Part shown: positions 1-6,341 of the stretch, piece by piece
Layout: each line of letters begins with the position of its first letter
Position numbering within the stretch: position 1 is the first letter of the stretch
Source of the DNA: M0108 sp964523415
Lineage (GTDB): Bacteria > Pseudomonadota > Gammaproteobacteria > Chromatiales > Chromatiaceae
Length of the DNA: 10,536 nt
NCBI GenBank assembly: GCA_964523415.1
Contig: CAZFZB010000100.1
Location: forward strand, 1 to 10,536
Reading direction: 5' to 3'
The notes under the pieces: generated by a model
What the model saw: only the letters and a program-made list of their open reading frames with translations
Database searches by the model: none
What the model was told of the DNA's origin: nothing
Made by a program: the position numbers and the translations under genes

Positions 1-135
1 TAGTGGCCGGATGGCCGCAGCCGTGGGCTGATAGCGGTACAGGGCTCCGCGGTGGCGCTGGTAGAGGGGCGTGAAGGCACCGGTGTCTCCGTCCCGGTAG
101 CGCAGCATGAGTTGTTCGTCGGAAATTGGGGTCAC
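1..135 (-). CDS. ECF-type RNA polymerase sigma factor, N-terminal fragment (runs off left edge, probable frameshift)
   Basis: Sigma factors of this class direct RNA polymerase to a restricted set of promoters. The reading frame starts with GTG at 135-133, six bases after a GAGGAA ribosome site (147-142). It reads MTPISDEQLMLRYRDGD and then AFTPLYQRHRGALYRY, a typical sigma region 2.1 start (DExLMLRYRDGDxxAFxxLYxRH). From about residue 36 the annotated frame (QPTAAAIRPL) no longer resembles the family. The frame shifted by -1 gives SAHGCGHPAT, which fits the expected RQCGHPAT-type stretch at the right spacing, so one base seems to be missing near position 31-36. The rest of the gene lies outside the window. 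It follows the VWA lipoprotein gene by 90 bases on the same strand, and an ECF sigma next to a YfbK-like VWA gene is a recurrent proteobacterial arrangement. The family call is firm for the first 34 residues; the frameshift is an inference. Confidence 0.7.
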   Translation of the reverse strand, partial: MTPISDEQLMLRYRDGDTGAFTPLYQRHRGALYRYQPTAAAIRPL

Positions 136-141
136 GCCCGG

Positions 142-147
142 TTCCTC
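142..147 (-). promoter_or_regulatory. Ribosome binding site deciding the sigma-factor GTG start
   Basis: GAGGAA on the minus strand lies six bases upstream of GTG at 135-133. It supports that start over the internal ATG ten codons in, which would remove the conserved DEQL motif. Confidence 0.55.
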
Positions 148-184
148 AGGGAGGGCCGCACAGGTGGCGGTCCCATCATCGACT

Positions 185-218
185 GACTGGGCCATGGGGG
201 CAAGCCGCTGGCCCAGTC
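185..218 (-). terminator. Perfect 10-bp hairpin between the VWA gene and the sigma-factor gene
   Basis: GACTGGGCCA (185-194) and TGGCCCAGTC (209-218) are exact reverse complements separated by 14 bases. The hairpin begins eight bases after the VWA stop codon on the minus strand. No run of T follows in that direction, so it is not a classical intrinsic terminator. It could act as a weak terminator or attenuator setting the VWA to sigma ratio, or protect the 3' end of the upstream message. Confidence 0.5.
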
Positions 219-225
219 GCAACTG

Positions 226-1551
226 TCAGACCCCGGGCAGAGCCTGGGCCAGCTTAGCCAGGCCGATGAATTCGGCGCGGTAGCCGGAGGCGTCCTCACC
301 CCTGGCCCCCGATGCCAGGCTGATGATGTCCGCCAGAGCGAAGCCGTTGAGAGAGGCGCCGCCGCGCAGGTACTGGCCGAATGCGGCGACGGCGGCGGCA
401 AAGCGCAGGCGTTCGCTGGCCGCCTGGGCCCGGTCGCTCGGGACCCTCAGGGCCTGGGTCACCAGGGTGATTTCGTAGAGGGCGGTGACGCGATGGCCGG
501 CGCCCACCTCCCCGGCATCCACCCGGTCATTGGTGAAATCCTCCCGCGCCAGCAGACGGTTCTCGTAGCCGATGAGGCGGTACTCAGCGACCTGAGCCGG
601 GTTGAACTCGATCTGGACCTTGACGTCCCCGGCAATGGTCTCCAGCGTCGAGGCCAGTTCGTCCACCAGTACCTTGCGTGCCTCCTGCAGGGTGTCGATG
701 TAGGCGTAGTTGCCATTGCCCTTGTCCGCCAGCTGCTCCATAAGCTGATCGTTGTAGTTGCCGCCGCCGAAGCCCAGGGTGGTGAGGCTGATACCCTTGG
801 CCCTTTCCTGTTCGATGAGCTGGATCAGGGCCTCGTGGTTGACCATGCCTACGTTGAAGTCGCCGTCGGTGGCTAGGATGACGCGGTTGATGCCCTCCGG
901 CAGATACGCCATTTCGGCCAGGCGGTAGGCGGCCTGGATGCCAGCAGCGCCGTAGGTGGAGCCCCCCGCGCCCAATTGCTCCAGGGCGGCGAGAATCTTG
1001 GTGCGCTGATCGCCGGGGGTCGGCTTCAGAGCCACCCCGGCATTACCGGCGTAGATCCGGTCATGGGCACCAAGTTGGTTGGTCAGGAGCTTGAAGGCGG
1101 AGACCAGCAGGGGTAGTTTGTTCGGCGCGGCCATGGAACCAGAGACGTCGATGAGAAAGACCAGGTTGGCCGCCGGCCGCTCCGTCGGGAGATAGCCTTG
1201 CAATCCGATCAGGAGCAGGCGAGTGTTGGGGTTCCAGGGGGTCGCAGCCATCTCGGTATAGAGGGCTAAGGGCTGGTCCCGTTCCAGGGGCTTGGGGTAG
1301 GCGTAGTCGAAGTAGTTGATCAGCTCCTCCGTGCGTACCGCATCCTTGGGTGGCAGCTGGCCCTGGGTGAGGAAACGGCGAACGTTGGCGTAACTGCCGG
1401 TGTCCACGTCGATACTGAAGGTGGAGACGGGCTGCTCCCGAGTCAGGATGACAGCGTTGTCGGTGAAGTGGGCGTAACGCTCGCGGTCCTCCGGCACCGG
1501 CAGCAGGGGGGGTGGTGGTGGGGTTGCGGCCGAGTCCCGATGGGTGACCAA
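226..1551 (-). CDS. YfbK-like VWA domain protein, longest uninterrupted frame of the broken gene
   Basis: This 441-codon frame carries the recognisable body of a YfbK-type protein. Residues are numbered from the TTG at 1551, which is probably not a true start. Residues about 22-120 match the VWA N-terminal domain (TFSIDVDTGSYANVRRFL, LPPKDAVRTEELINYF). Residues about 128-300 are the von Willebrand A domain with a complete MIDAS metal site: DVSGSM at 135-140 (D135, S137, S139), T199 in GGSTYG and D229 in ATDGD. Residues about 305-441 resemble the C-terminal DUF3520 region (GDVKVQIEFNPAQVAEYRLI, RFAAAVAAFGQYLRGG, GYRAEFIGLAKLAQAL). VWA proteins of this type are usually envelope lipoproteins that bind partners through the metal site; their role is poorly defined. 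Against my memory of the family, about four residues are missing between DRI and YAGNAG (166/167), and roughly 40 are missing after ALYEI, where a KLRYK-type strand is expected. Confidence 0.75.
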   Translation of the reverse strand: MVTHRDSAATPPPPPLLPVPEDRERYAHFTDNAVILTREQPVSTFSIDVDTGSYANVRRFLTQGQLPPKDAVRTEELINYFDYAYPKPLERDQPLALYTEMAATPWNPNTRLLLIGLQGYLPTERPAANLVFLIDVSGSMAAPNKLPLLVSAFKLLTNQLGAHDRIYAGNAGVALKPTPGDQRTKILAALEQLGAGGSTYGAAGIQAAYRLAEMAYLPEGINRVILATDGDFNVGMVNHEALIQLIEQERAKGISLTTLGFGGGNYNDQLMEQLADKGNGNYAYIDTLQEARKVLVDELASTLETIAGDVKVQIEFNPAQVAEYRLIGYENRLLAREDFTNDRVDAGEVGAGHRVTALYEITLVTQALRVPSDRAQAASERLRFAAAVAAFGQYLRGGASLNGFALADIISLASGARGEDASGYRAEFIGLAKLAQALPGV

Positions 1552-1575
1552 TCCCGGCGGTGCCGGGACGAGGGT
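1552..1575 (-). other. Second frame-change zone of the VWA gene
   Basis: Upstream, the coding frame gives TTKVLPEPSS. Downstream, the frame giving GLVTHRDSAATPPPPP leads into the VWA body. A TGA at 1578-1576 blocks the downstream frame further upstream, so the change must fall at or after 1575. No long homopolymer lies exactly here, only CCC and GGG runs. Confidence 0.55.
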
Positions 1576-1725
1576 TCAGGCAGAACCTTGGTGGTGCCGG
1601 GGCGCGCTTGGCTGACGTCTTCCCGCCTGCCCTGGTTGGCCTGGGCCTGGGGATTCTGGATCTGAGTGCCCTGGGCCTGGACCATCTGCCCCAGATCCTG
1701 GGCCATGGGCGGTGGCGGTAGCTCT

Positions 1726-1735
1726 CCCCGGGGGG
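1726..1735 (-). other. First frame-change site of the VWA gene, in a C4G6 run
   Basis: On the plus strand the site is CCCCGGGGGG. The signal-peptide frame reads AVPPPGE into it, and the frame one base shifted reads GELPPPPMAQDLG out of it. One extra base in the run would join the two into a continuous Pro-rich linker. Confidence 0.55.
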
Positions 1736-1889
1736 TGGCACGGCGCTCGCCGTAGCGGCGCCAGGATCGGGCCCCTGGGTGCAGCCAATGGCCAGGCCCG
1801 GGATCAGGGCCATGGTCAGGGTCAGGACGGGGTTTGGGCGGCGGGCGGGAACAAGGATCGGTATAGATGGGGTCTGATGCATGATGGCT

Positions 1890-1894
1890 CTCCT
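1890..1894 (-). promoter_or_regulatory. Ribosome binding site for the VWA lipoprotein gene
   Basis: AGGAG on the minus strand lies seven bases before ATG 1882-1880. It is the main evidence that translation begins in the signal-peptide frame and not at the internal TTG at 1551. Confidence 0.6.
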
Positions 1895-1901
1895 GCCAGT
1901 T

Positions 1902-1923
1902 GATGTTCGAACCTATAAACATC
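1902..1923. promoter_or_regulatory. Inverted repeat GATGTT-N10-AACATC upstream of the VWA gene
   Basis: GATGTT (1902-1907) and AACATC (1918-1923) are exact reverse complements. The palindrome GTTCGAAC (1905-1912) overlaps the left arm. On the minus strand the spacer carries TATAGG, which could be part of a -10 element. The position, about 20-40 bases before the start codon, suits an operator or a leader hairpin. No matching -35 box is convincing. Confidence 0.35.
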
Positions 1924-2057
1924 GGCAGGGGGCGCAGGGGGGTTAAGGGGGCCAAGAGATAATTCGGGAGGACGTCCTTCCGGCTGGCTGGCATGTGCCG
2001 GGCAGGATGCTGGCGCAGCCGCTTGCCAGGCACTCCATCCCCAATGCCGATCCAGGG

Positions 2058-3206
2058 CTATTCCATCAAGGCCACGGCCTTGACCTGGGCATGGACCTCC
2101 TGACCGGGGGTCAAGGCCAGGCGGTCGCGGGATTGGCGGGTGATGCGGGCGAGGATGACGGCTCCGGCATCGGTCTCCGCTGTGGTCCCCAGGCCCAGCT
2201 TGACCAGGAGTCGGGGGCCCTCACTGGCGCCCATTTCCAGGATGTGGGCGGGAAAGACGTTAAGGATGCTGGAGGGGGTGGGCGGGCCAAGGGCGATGCT
2301 GACATCGCGGGCCTGAATGCGCACCCGGGCGCGGGCGCTGGTGGGTCGGGGGGCACCCGGTACCCAGAGGTGGGCGCCGGGGACCTGGATGTGCAGGAGT
2401 TCATACTCCGGGTCGTAGGCAAGCACCTGTCCGTCAAGGAAGCTGCTGGCCTCATTGTCCCGGGCCAGGGGCAGGTCGAGGCGCGCCAGTAGGTCTCTGG
2501 CCGGTCCCTCCGCCCGTACCCGGCCATCCGCCAGGACCAGGATGTGATCCGCCAGCCGTGCCACCTCCTCGATGGAGTGGCTGACGTACAGGATCGGGAT
2601 GGCCAGTTCGTCATGGAGCCTTTCCAGATAAGGCAGGATCTCGGCCTTGCGGGGCTGATCGAGGGCCGCCAGGGGCTCGTCCATGAGCAGCAGTCTTGGA
2701 CTGGTAGCCAGGGCCCGGGCTATGGCCACGCGCTGGCGCTCGCCGCCGGAGAGGCGGTCCGGCATTCGGTCCAGCAGATGGCCGATACCGAGCAGGGCGA
2801 TGACCTGCTCCAGGGCGACGGGGTGCGGCCCCCGGTGGCCAGCGGCGGCCCGCCGCCGCCCATAATCCAGGTTGCGGTAGACCGAGAGGTGGGGGAAGAG
2901 GCTCGCCTCCTGAAAGACATAGCCCAGGGGGCGCCGGTACGTCGGCAGGAAGAGGCCGCGCCCGCTGTCCTGCCAGACCTCGCCTTTGAATATCAGATAG
3001 CCTCGTCCCTGGGGCTCCAGCCCAGCGATACAGCGCAGCAGACTGGTCTTGCCCGACCCCGAGGGGCCCAGAATGGCGGTCACGCCCCGGCCAGGCAGGC
3101 CAAGGTCCACCTCCAGTTCGAAACCCGGCCAACGCAAGGCGAATTGGAGGTTCATCCCCTCGGCATTGGGGATGCCCGCAAGTGGGGGGGACGCCGGGTC
3201 GGGCAT
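2058..3206 (-). CDS. modC: Molybdate ABC transporter ATP-binding protein ModC
   Basis: ModC is the cytoplasmic ATPase that drives molybdate import through the ModB permease. The order is canonical: Walker A GPSGSGKT (47-54), Q-loop glutamine 99 in VFQEASLFPHL, signature LSGGERQR (152-159), Walker B RLLLMDEP (171-178), D-loop AALD, and switch His210 in YVSHS. The C-terminal portion (about 240-382) is the oxyanion-binding MOP/TOBE regulatory part, ending RLALTPGQEVHAQVKAVAL. The frame is 382 codons against about 350 in E. coli. ATG 3155 (residue 18, MNLQFALRWPGF) matches the usual ModC start better than ATG 3206; neither has a well-spaced ribosome site. No modA or modB adjoins: a histidine kinase lies 91 bases upstream and the VWA gene downstream. 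All catalytic residues are present, so it should be active if partners exist elsewhere. A related sulfate or iron ATPase is possible but less likely. Confidence 0.88.
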   Translation of the reverse strand: MPDPASPPLAGIPNAEGMNLQFALRWPGFELEVDLGLPGRGVTAILGPSGSGKTSLLRCIAGLEPQGRGYLIFKGEVWQDSGRGLFLPTYRRPLGYVFQEASLFPHLSVYRNLDYGRRRAAAGHRGPHPVALEQVIALLGIGHLLDRMPDRLSGGERQRVAIARALATSPRLLLMDEPLAALDQPRKAEILPYLERLHDELAIPILYVSHSIEEVARLADHILVLADGRVRAEGPARDLLARLDLPLARDNEASSFLDGQVLAYDPEYELLHIQVPGAHLWVPGAPRPTSARARVRIQARDVSIALGPPTPSSILNVFPAHILEMGASEGPRLLVKLGLGTTAETDAGAVILARITRQSRDRLALTPGQEVHAQVKAVALME

Positions 3207-3223
3207 GTCACGCAGGCCCTGTC

Positions 3224-3247
3224 ATCCCCTCAGCCCCTCCAGGGGAT
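3224..3247 (-). terminator. 7-bp inverted repeat between the hybrid kinase and modC
   Basis: ATCCCCT (3224-3230) and AGGGGAT (3241-3247) are exact reverse complements around a 10-base loop. They lie about 50 bases past the kinase stop and about 20 bases before the modC ATG at 3206. No T-run follows on the minus strand. It may be a weak terminator or a structure in the modC leader. Confidence 0.3.
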
Positions 3248-3261
3248 CCGGGTATCCGGGT
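3246..3261. repeat. Tandem duplication of ATCCGGGT
   Basis: ATCCGGGT occurs twice head to tail at 3246-3253 and 3254-3261, in the spacer between the hybrid kinase and modC. It overlaps the end of the neighbouring inverted repeat. It is most likely a slippage duplication. Confidence 0.6.
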
Positions 3262-3297
3262 GCCGATGGCAGGAACCTAGGGCTGTCACGGCCAGCG

Positions 3298-5856
3298 TCA
3301 GCCTTCTGCATGAGCCTGATCGGGCCTCTCCATGGGCTTGGTCGAGGTAGGGATGTCGGCGGACTGGATGGCGTCGAGCACCCGCGCGAAGGCCTCCAGG
3401 TCAAAGTTGTTGGCCCAGCGATCCAAGGCGGCCACCAGGGAGGCATCGGTGGCGCGGATCTCCTCCAGGAGGCTACCAATGAGACCGAAGTCGCCCATTT
3501 CCACCGCGGCCCGAAGCGCGGACAGCCAGGTCGGGGGGCAGGTGACCAGGTGGGAGGCCACCTCCTCGGGGGCCAGGGCTTCGCTGGCATTGGAGGAGGG
3601 TGCCGACCATAGGAACTCGAGCCCGGTGTGCCGCGCCAGGATGTTGACCAATTCATCGAGCACGAAGGGCTTTCGGGCGAAATCGTCACAGCCGCAGGCC
3701 AGGTAATGATCACGATGCTCGTCGAAGGCGCTGGCTGTCAGGGCGATGATGAGGCTGCGCACCTCCTTGGGTTGCGAGGCCATGCGGGTCTTGATGTGGT
3801 GGACTGCCTCTTCGCCGGTGAGGACCGGCATCCGCATGTCCATGAAGATCACCCGGGGTTGCCACGCCTCCCAGATTGCTATTGCCTCCTGACCGTCATC
3901 CGCCTCCCGGACCTCCAGGACCGGGGGTTCGGGATTGAGTGACTCCAGGAGGGCCAGCAAGGGTGCCCGATTGTCCGGAACATCGTCGGCGATGAGGATC
4001 CGGCAAAGGGGCTGGCCCGGCACCAGGCCGGTCACCCGGGACTCGCTGCCGTCGGCAGCCGGGTCCCTGGTTACCTCCGGCGGGAGCACCAGGGTGAAGC
4101 TGAAGCGGCTCCCCAGGCCAGGGGTACTCGCCACGATCAATTCCCCCCCCATGAGCCGCACATATTGCTTGCTCAACACCAGGCCAAGCCCCGTCCCCTG
4201 CTGGATGCGCCGACCACTGGCGGTTTGGGTAAAGGGCTTGAAGAGCCAGGGCAGTTCCTCGGGGGCTATCCCCATCCCCGAATCCAGGACACTGAAGGCT
4301 ATCGCCTCCCCACCGGCCGGATCGGCGCGCAGGGTGACGGTCCCGGCCAGGGTGAACTTGACGGCGTTACTGATCAGGTTCAGCAGCACCTGGCGCAGGT
4401 GCATCTGGTCACCTACCACCATTTCCGGTATTCCCGCGGCCTCGATGGTCAAGGTTAGGCCGCGATCCTGAGCCCGCTGCCGGAAATTGGCTGCCGTCTC
4501 GGCGAGGAGGCGGGGAAGATTGAAGGGGGCGACGTCCAGGATGATGCGGCCCGCCTCGATCTTGGCCATATCGAGGATGTCGTTGATGAGCGACAGGAGG
4601 TGTTCACCGTTGCGCCGAATGATTTCCATGCTGTCCTGTTGACTCTTGTTCAGGGCCCTGTCGCGGCCAAGAACCTGGGCGAAACCGAGGATGGCGTTTA
4701 GTGGGGTGCGGATTTCGTGGCTCATGTTGGCCAGAAAGGTCGACTTGGCCTGGTTGGCGGCCTCCGCCGCCTCCTTAGCCGCGACCATGGCTTGGGTGGC
4801 ACGCCGGCGCTCGGCAATCTCCGCCTCCAGGGCCTGATTCTTTTCCTTTACCTCACGCTCACGTCGTGCCGACTCGCTGAGGTGGGCCTCCAGGGCGGCG
4901 GTACGCAGATTGAGGCGAAAGACCAGGACCACACCGGCCAGGATCAGGGTGGCAAGGATGGCCATGCCGAGCATCTGTTGCCAGGGCTGGACCCGACCCT
5001 CGACCTTGGACAGGGGGGCGATCTCCACCAGATGCAGGGGCGTGCCCTCCACCGGGGCTACCGAGGCGAACATGTCAATCTGGCCATTGGGCCGCTGCGC
5101 CCTGTAGCGGATGGACCCTCGGGTGGCGGTGTTGGGCGGCAGGCGCAGGTCGGCCAGCAGGGGGTTCTGTACCTCCCCCACCGAGATAAGGCCGGCGGTG
5201 GTGGCGCTAACCAGCAGGGAGGCGAAGATATCGGTCTCTTCGTCATGGGAAAGCAGGGTGTGGGAGATGTCCTTGGGGTTGAGCCAGGCCAGGATCTGGC
5301 CGGCGTACTGATCCTTCAGGTAGTAGGCGATGGAGACCACCAGGGCGCTGCCGCCGTCCCGGGTCAGGATCTCCCCCTGGCGCAGGAGGGGGTCGAGAAA
5401 GGTCCTGAACTGGGGTGGGTCCGGGTCCTCGACATCCGCCGCGGTGTCCGCCACGGTGTTGCCATTGGCGTCGATGAGGATGATGCGGCGGTAGATGGGG
5501 TTGCCGTCGAGTTGTTTGCGTTTGATCAGCTTATCGAAGCTGAGTTGGACGTAACGCCAGTCTGCCTTTTCGGTGATGTGGATGCCCTTGGCCTTGTTGT
5601 CGAAGTAGACAAAAAGCGGTGGGGCCAGGGCGAGGTTTTGCAGGTCATCGCGCCGCTCGGCGAAAAAGTAGCCGAGGGCGCTGGCGCGTCGTTCTGTCTC
5701 CTGATGGATTTTGTCGAGCAACAGATCCTGCAAGCCGGCGGCGGCCTGGAAGTTGCTGTAGAGCAGGAAGGCGACGTAGCCCAGCAGGGTCAACCCCGCC
5801 AGGATCGTCACGACGGCGTTCTGGCGGGAGAAGGTTGCGGTGGGTGGATGGGTCAT
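3298..5856 (-). CDS. Membrane hybrid sensor histidine kinase (Cache-like sensor, HisKA, HATPase, REC, helical tail)
   Basis: This 852-residue kinase should sense a small molecule outside the cytoplasmic membrane. A first membrane segment (about 13-33) is followed by a periplasmic domain (about 40-285) of the double-Cache style (RRIILIDANGNTVADTA, LVVSIAYYLKDQYAGQILAWL). The second membrane segment is about 296-313, then a coiled coil (about 318-365). HisKA has phospho-acceptor His380 in SHEIRTPLNAILGF. The ATPase shows the N box (N493, N497 in LLNLISNAVKFT), DSGMGI (525-530) and GTGLGL (554-559). The receiver domain (about 618-745) has D624/D625, phospho-acceptor D673 in FMDMRMP, T707 and K729, all present. 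The tail (about 775-830) is helical but has no Hpt histidine motif, so phosphate output is probably to a separate Hpt or regulator. ATG 5856 is the first ATG before the first membrane helix; its ribosome site is weak (AGG, three bases away). modC follows; a link to molybdate is not shown. Confidence 0.93.
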   Translation of the reverse strand: MTHPPTATFSRQNAVVTILAGLTLLGYVAFLLYSNFQAAAGLQDLLLDKIHQETERRASALGYFFAERRDDLQNLALAPPLFVYFDNKAKGIHITEKADWRYVQLSFDKLIKRKQLDGNPIYRRIILIDANGNTVADTAADVEDPDPPQFRTFLDPLLRQGEILTRDGGSALVVSIAYYLKDQYAGQILAWLNPKDISHTLLSHDEETDIFASLLVSATTAGLISVGEVQNPLLADLRLPPNTATRGSIRYRAQRPNGQIDMFASVAPVEGTPLHLVEIAPLSKVEGRVQPWQQMLGMAILATLILAGVVLVFRLNLRTAALEAHLSESARREREVKEKNQALEAEIAERRRATQAMVAAKEAAEAANQAKSTFLANMSHEIRTPLNAILGFAQVLGRDRALNKSQQDSMEIIRRNGEHLLSLINDILDMAKIEAGRIILDVAPFNLPRLLAETAANFRQRAQDRGLTLTIEAAGIPEMVVGDQMHLRQVLLNLISNAVKFTLAGTVTLRADPAGGEAIAFSVLDSGMGIAPEELPWLFKPFTQTASGRRIQQGTGLGLVLSKQYVRLMGGELIVASTPGLGSRFSFTLVLPPEVTRDPAADGSESRVTGLVPGQPLCRILIADDVPDNRAPLLALLESLNPEPPVLEVREADDGQEAIAIWEAWQPRVIFMDMRMPVLTGEEAVHHIKTRMASQPKEVRSLIIALTASAFDEHRDHYLACGCDDFARKPFVLDELVNILARHTGLEFLWSAPSSNASEALAPEEVASHLVTCPPTWLSALRAAVEMGDFGLIGSLLEEIRATDASLVAALDRWANNFDLEAFARVLDAIQSADIPTSTKPMERPDQAHAEG

Positions 5857-6217
5857 CGCCTGGGGTAGGATCTCACTGGGGAGGGGCTGTCTTGGGCCGG
5901 TAAGATATGCCCGGTATCGCCCGGCAAGGTGGCCTTGGGCGGGTGTGTAGTACCCTACCCCGAGTCAGCACGCAATGCCTATTCCTCTGCAATTCAATGC
6001 AAGTCACCCTAACATGCCGGGACGGTGAGTACCAGCCTAGATTGGTTTGCCCTGGGATCAAGGGCGACAGGTCGGTTGCAATCTGGCCGGTCTGGCGGCC
6101 TGACTGGGGAGGTCTGCGACCCTTGATGCCAAGCCTGTTGACGCCCCCAATCCCGTTGGGCAGGGGGGCCGGTTTTTCTGGCAATCGAGCCAACGGCTAT
6201 TCCACAGGCCGCATGGT

Positions 6218-6243
6218 TGCCAGGGCGCTCTAGCGCCCAGGCA
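6218..6243. repeat. Long imperfect palindrome with 6+4 bp stem
   Basis: TGCC (6218-6221) and GGCA (6240-6243) form an outer stem. GGGCGC (6223-6228) and GCGCCC (6233-6238) form the inner stem around TCTA, and A6222/A6239 is the only mismatch. There is no T-run on either side. It could be a REP-like element, a protein site or a back-up terminator for the GNAT transcript, about 100 bases past its stop. Confidence 0.5.
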
Positions 6244-6309
6244 GGCGGCTCACTTATGACCCGAGATTCGGCAGGGGCCTCATGCATGACCCCCCCTCAG
6301 CTTTCGGTA

Positions 6310-6334
6310 AACCTCCGCGACACCCCTGGAGGTT
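6310..6334 (-). terminator. Probable terminator of the GNAT gene
   Basis: AACCTCC (6310-6316) and GGAGGTT (6328-6334) pair over 7 bp with an 11-base loop. The hairpin starts about seven bases after the GNAT stop codon on the minus strand. The following T-run is short (TTT, shared with the stem end), so termination may be partial. Confidence 0.45.
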
Positions 6335-6341
6335 CAGCCAG

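Larger units (their letters stand above)
226..1882 (-). pseudogene. YfbK-like VWA lipoprotein gene split over three frames by two -1 shifts
   Basis: The full gene is best read as starting at ATG 1882-1880. That start has AGGAG at 1894-1890, seven bases upstream, and opens with a lipoprotein signal: arginines at 14-15, a hydrophobic stretch LTLTMALIPGLAIG and Cys34 in LAIGC. Near 1726-1735, in a CCCC/GGGGGG run, the sensible frame moves to one encoding ELPPPPMAQDLGQMVQAQ and a Gln/Pro-rich linker up to KVLPEP. Between about 1575 and 1552 it moves again to the frame of the VWA body, because a TGA at 1578-1576 closes that frame further upstream. Both moves equal the loss of one base. Repaired, the product would be about 552 residues, close to E. 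coli YfbK. With the apparent internal deletions this looks like a decaying gene. Sequencing error in homopolymers explains at least the first site equally well, and programmed frameshifting at two sites seems unlikely. Confidence 0.65.
5857..6341. other. 485-base stretch without a credible gene
   Basis: Between the hybrid kinase start and the GNAT stop there are open frames on both strands, but none has a ribosome site, a recognisable motif or protein-like composition. The stretch contains the probable GNAT terminator (6310-6334) and a longer inverted repeat (6218-6243). A kinase promoter is expected here; I see no -35/-10 pair with proper spacing. Confidence 0.6.

Noticed and set aside
226..1882. 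Programmed ribosomal frameshifting in the VWA gene
   Set aside because: Two shifts would be needed, no classical slippery heptamer with a downstream structure was recognised, and the body also seems to carry deletions.
2544..3350. Plus-strand open frame (268 codons) over modC
   Set aside because: It is antisense to a complete ModC and has no ribosome site or recognisable motif.
4717..5868. Long plus-strand open frame (383 codons) over the hybrid kinase
   Set aside because: It is antisense to a kinase with all motifs intact. Its translation is Gly/Gln/Val-rich without domains, as expected from high G+C with few stops.
5880..6060. Possible promoter of the hybrid kinase (TTGCCG with TATCTT)
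   Set aside because: The boxes are only 14 bases apart, too close for a standard promoter.
6142..6178. Plus-strand terminator-like stretch with CCCAA/TTGGG pairing and TTTTT
   Set aside because: No plus-strand gene lies upstream, and the T-run is separated from the stem by a G-rich segment.
5907..6287. Open frames on both strands in the gap upstream of the hybrid kinase
   Set aside because: They overlap each other, lack ribosome sites and have no protein-like features.
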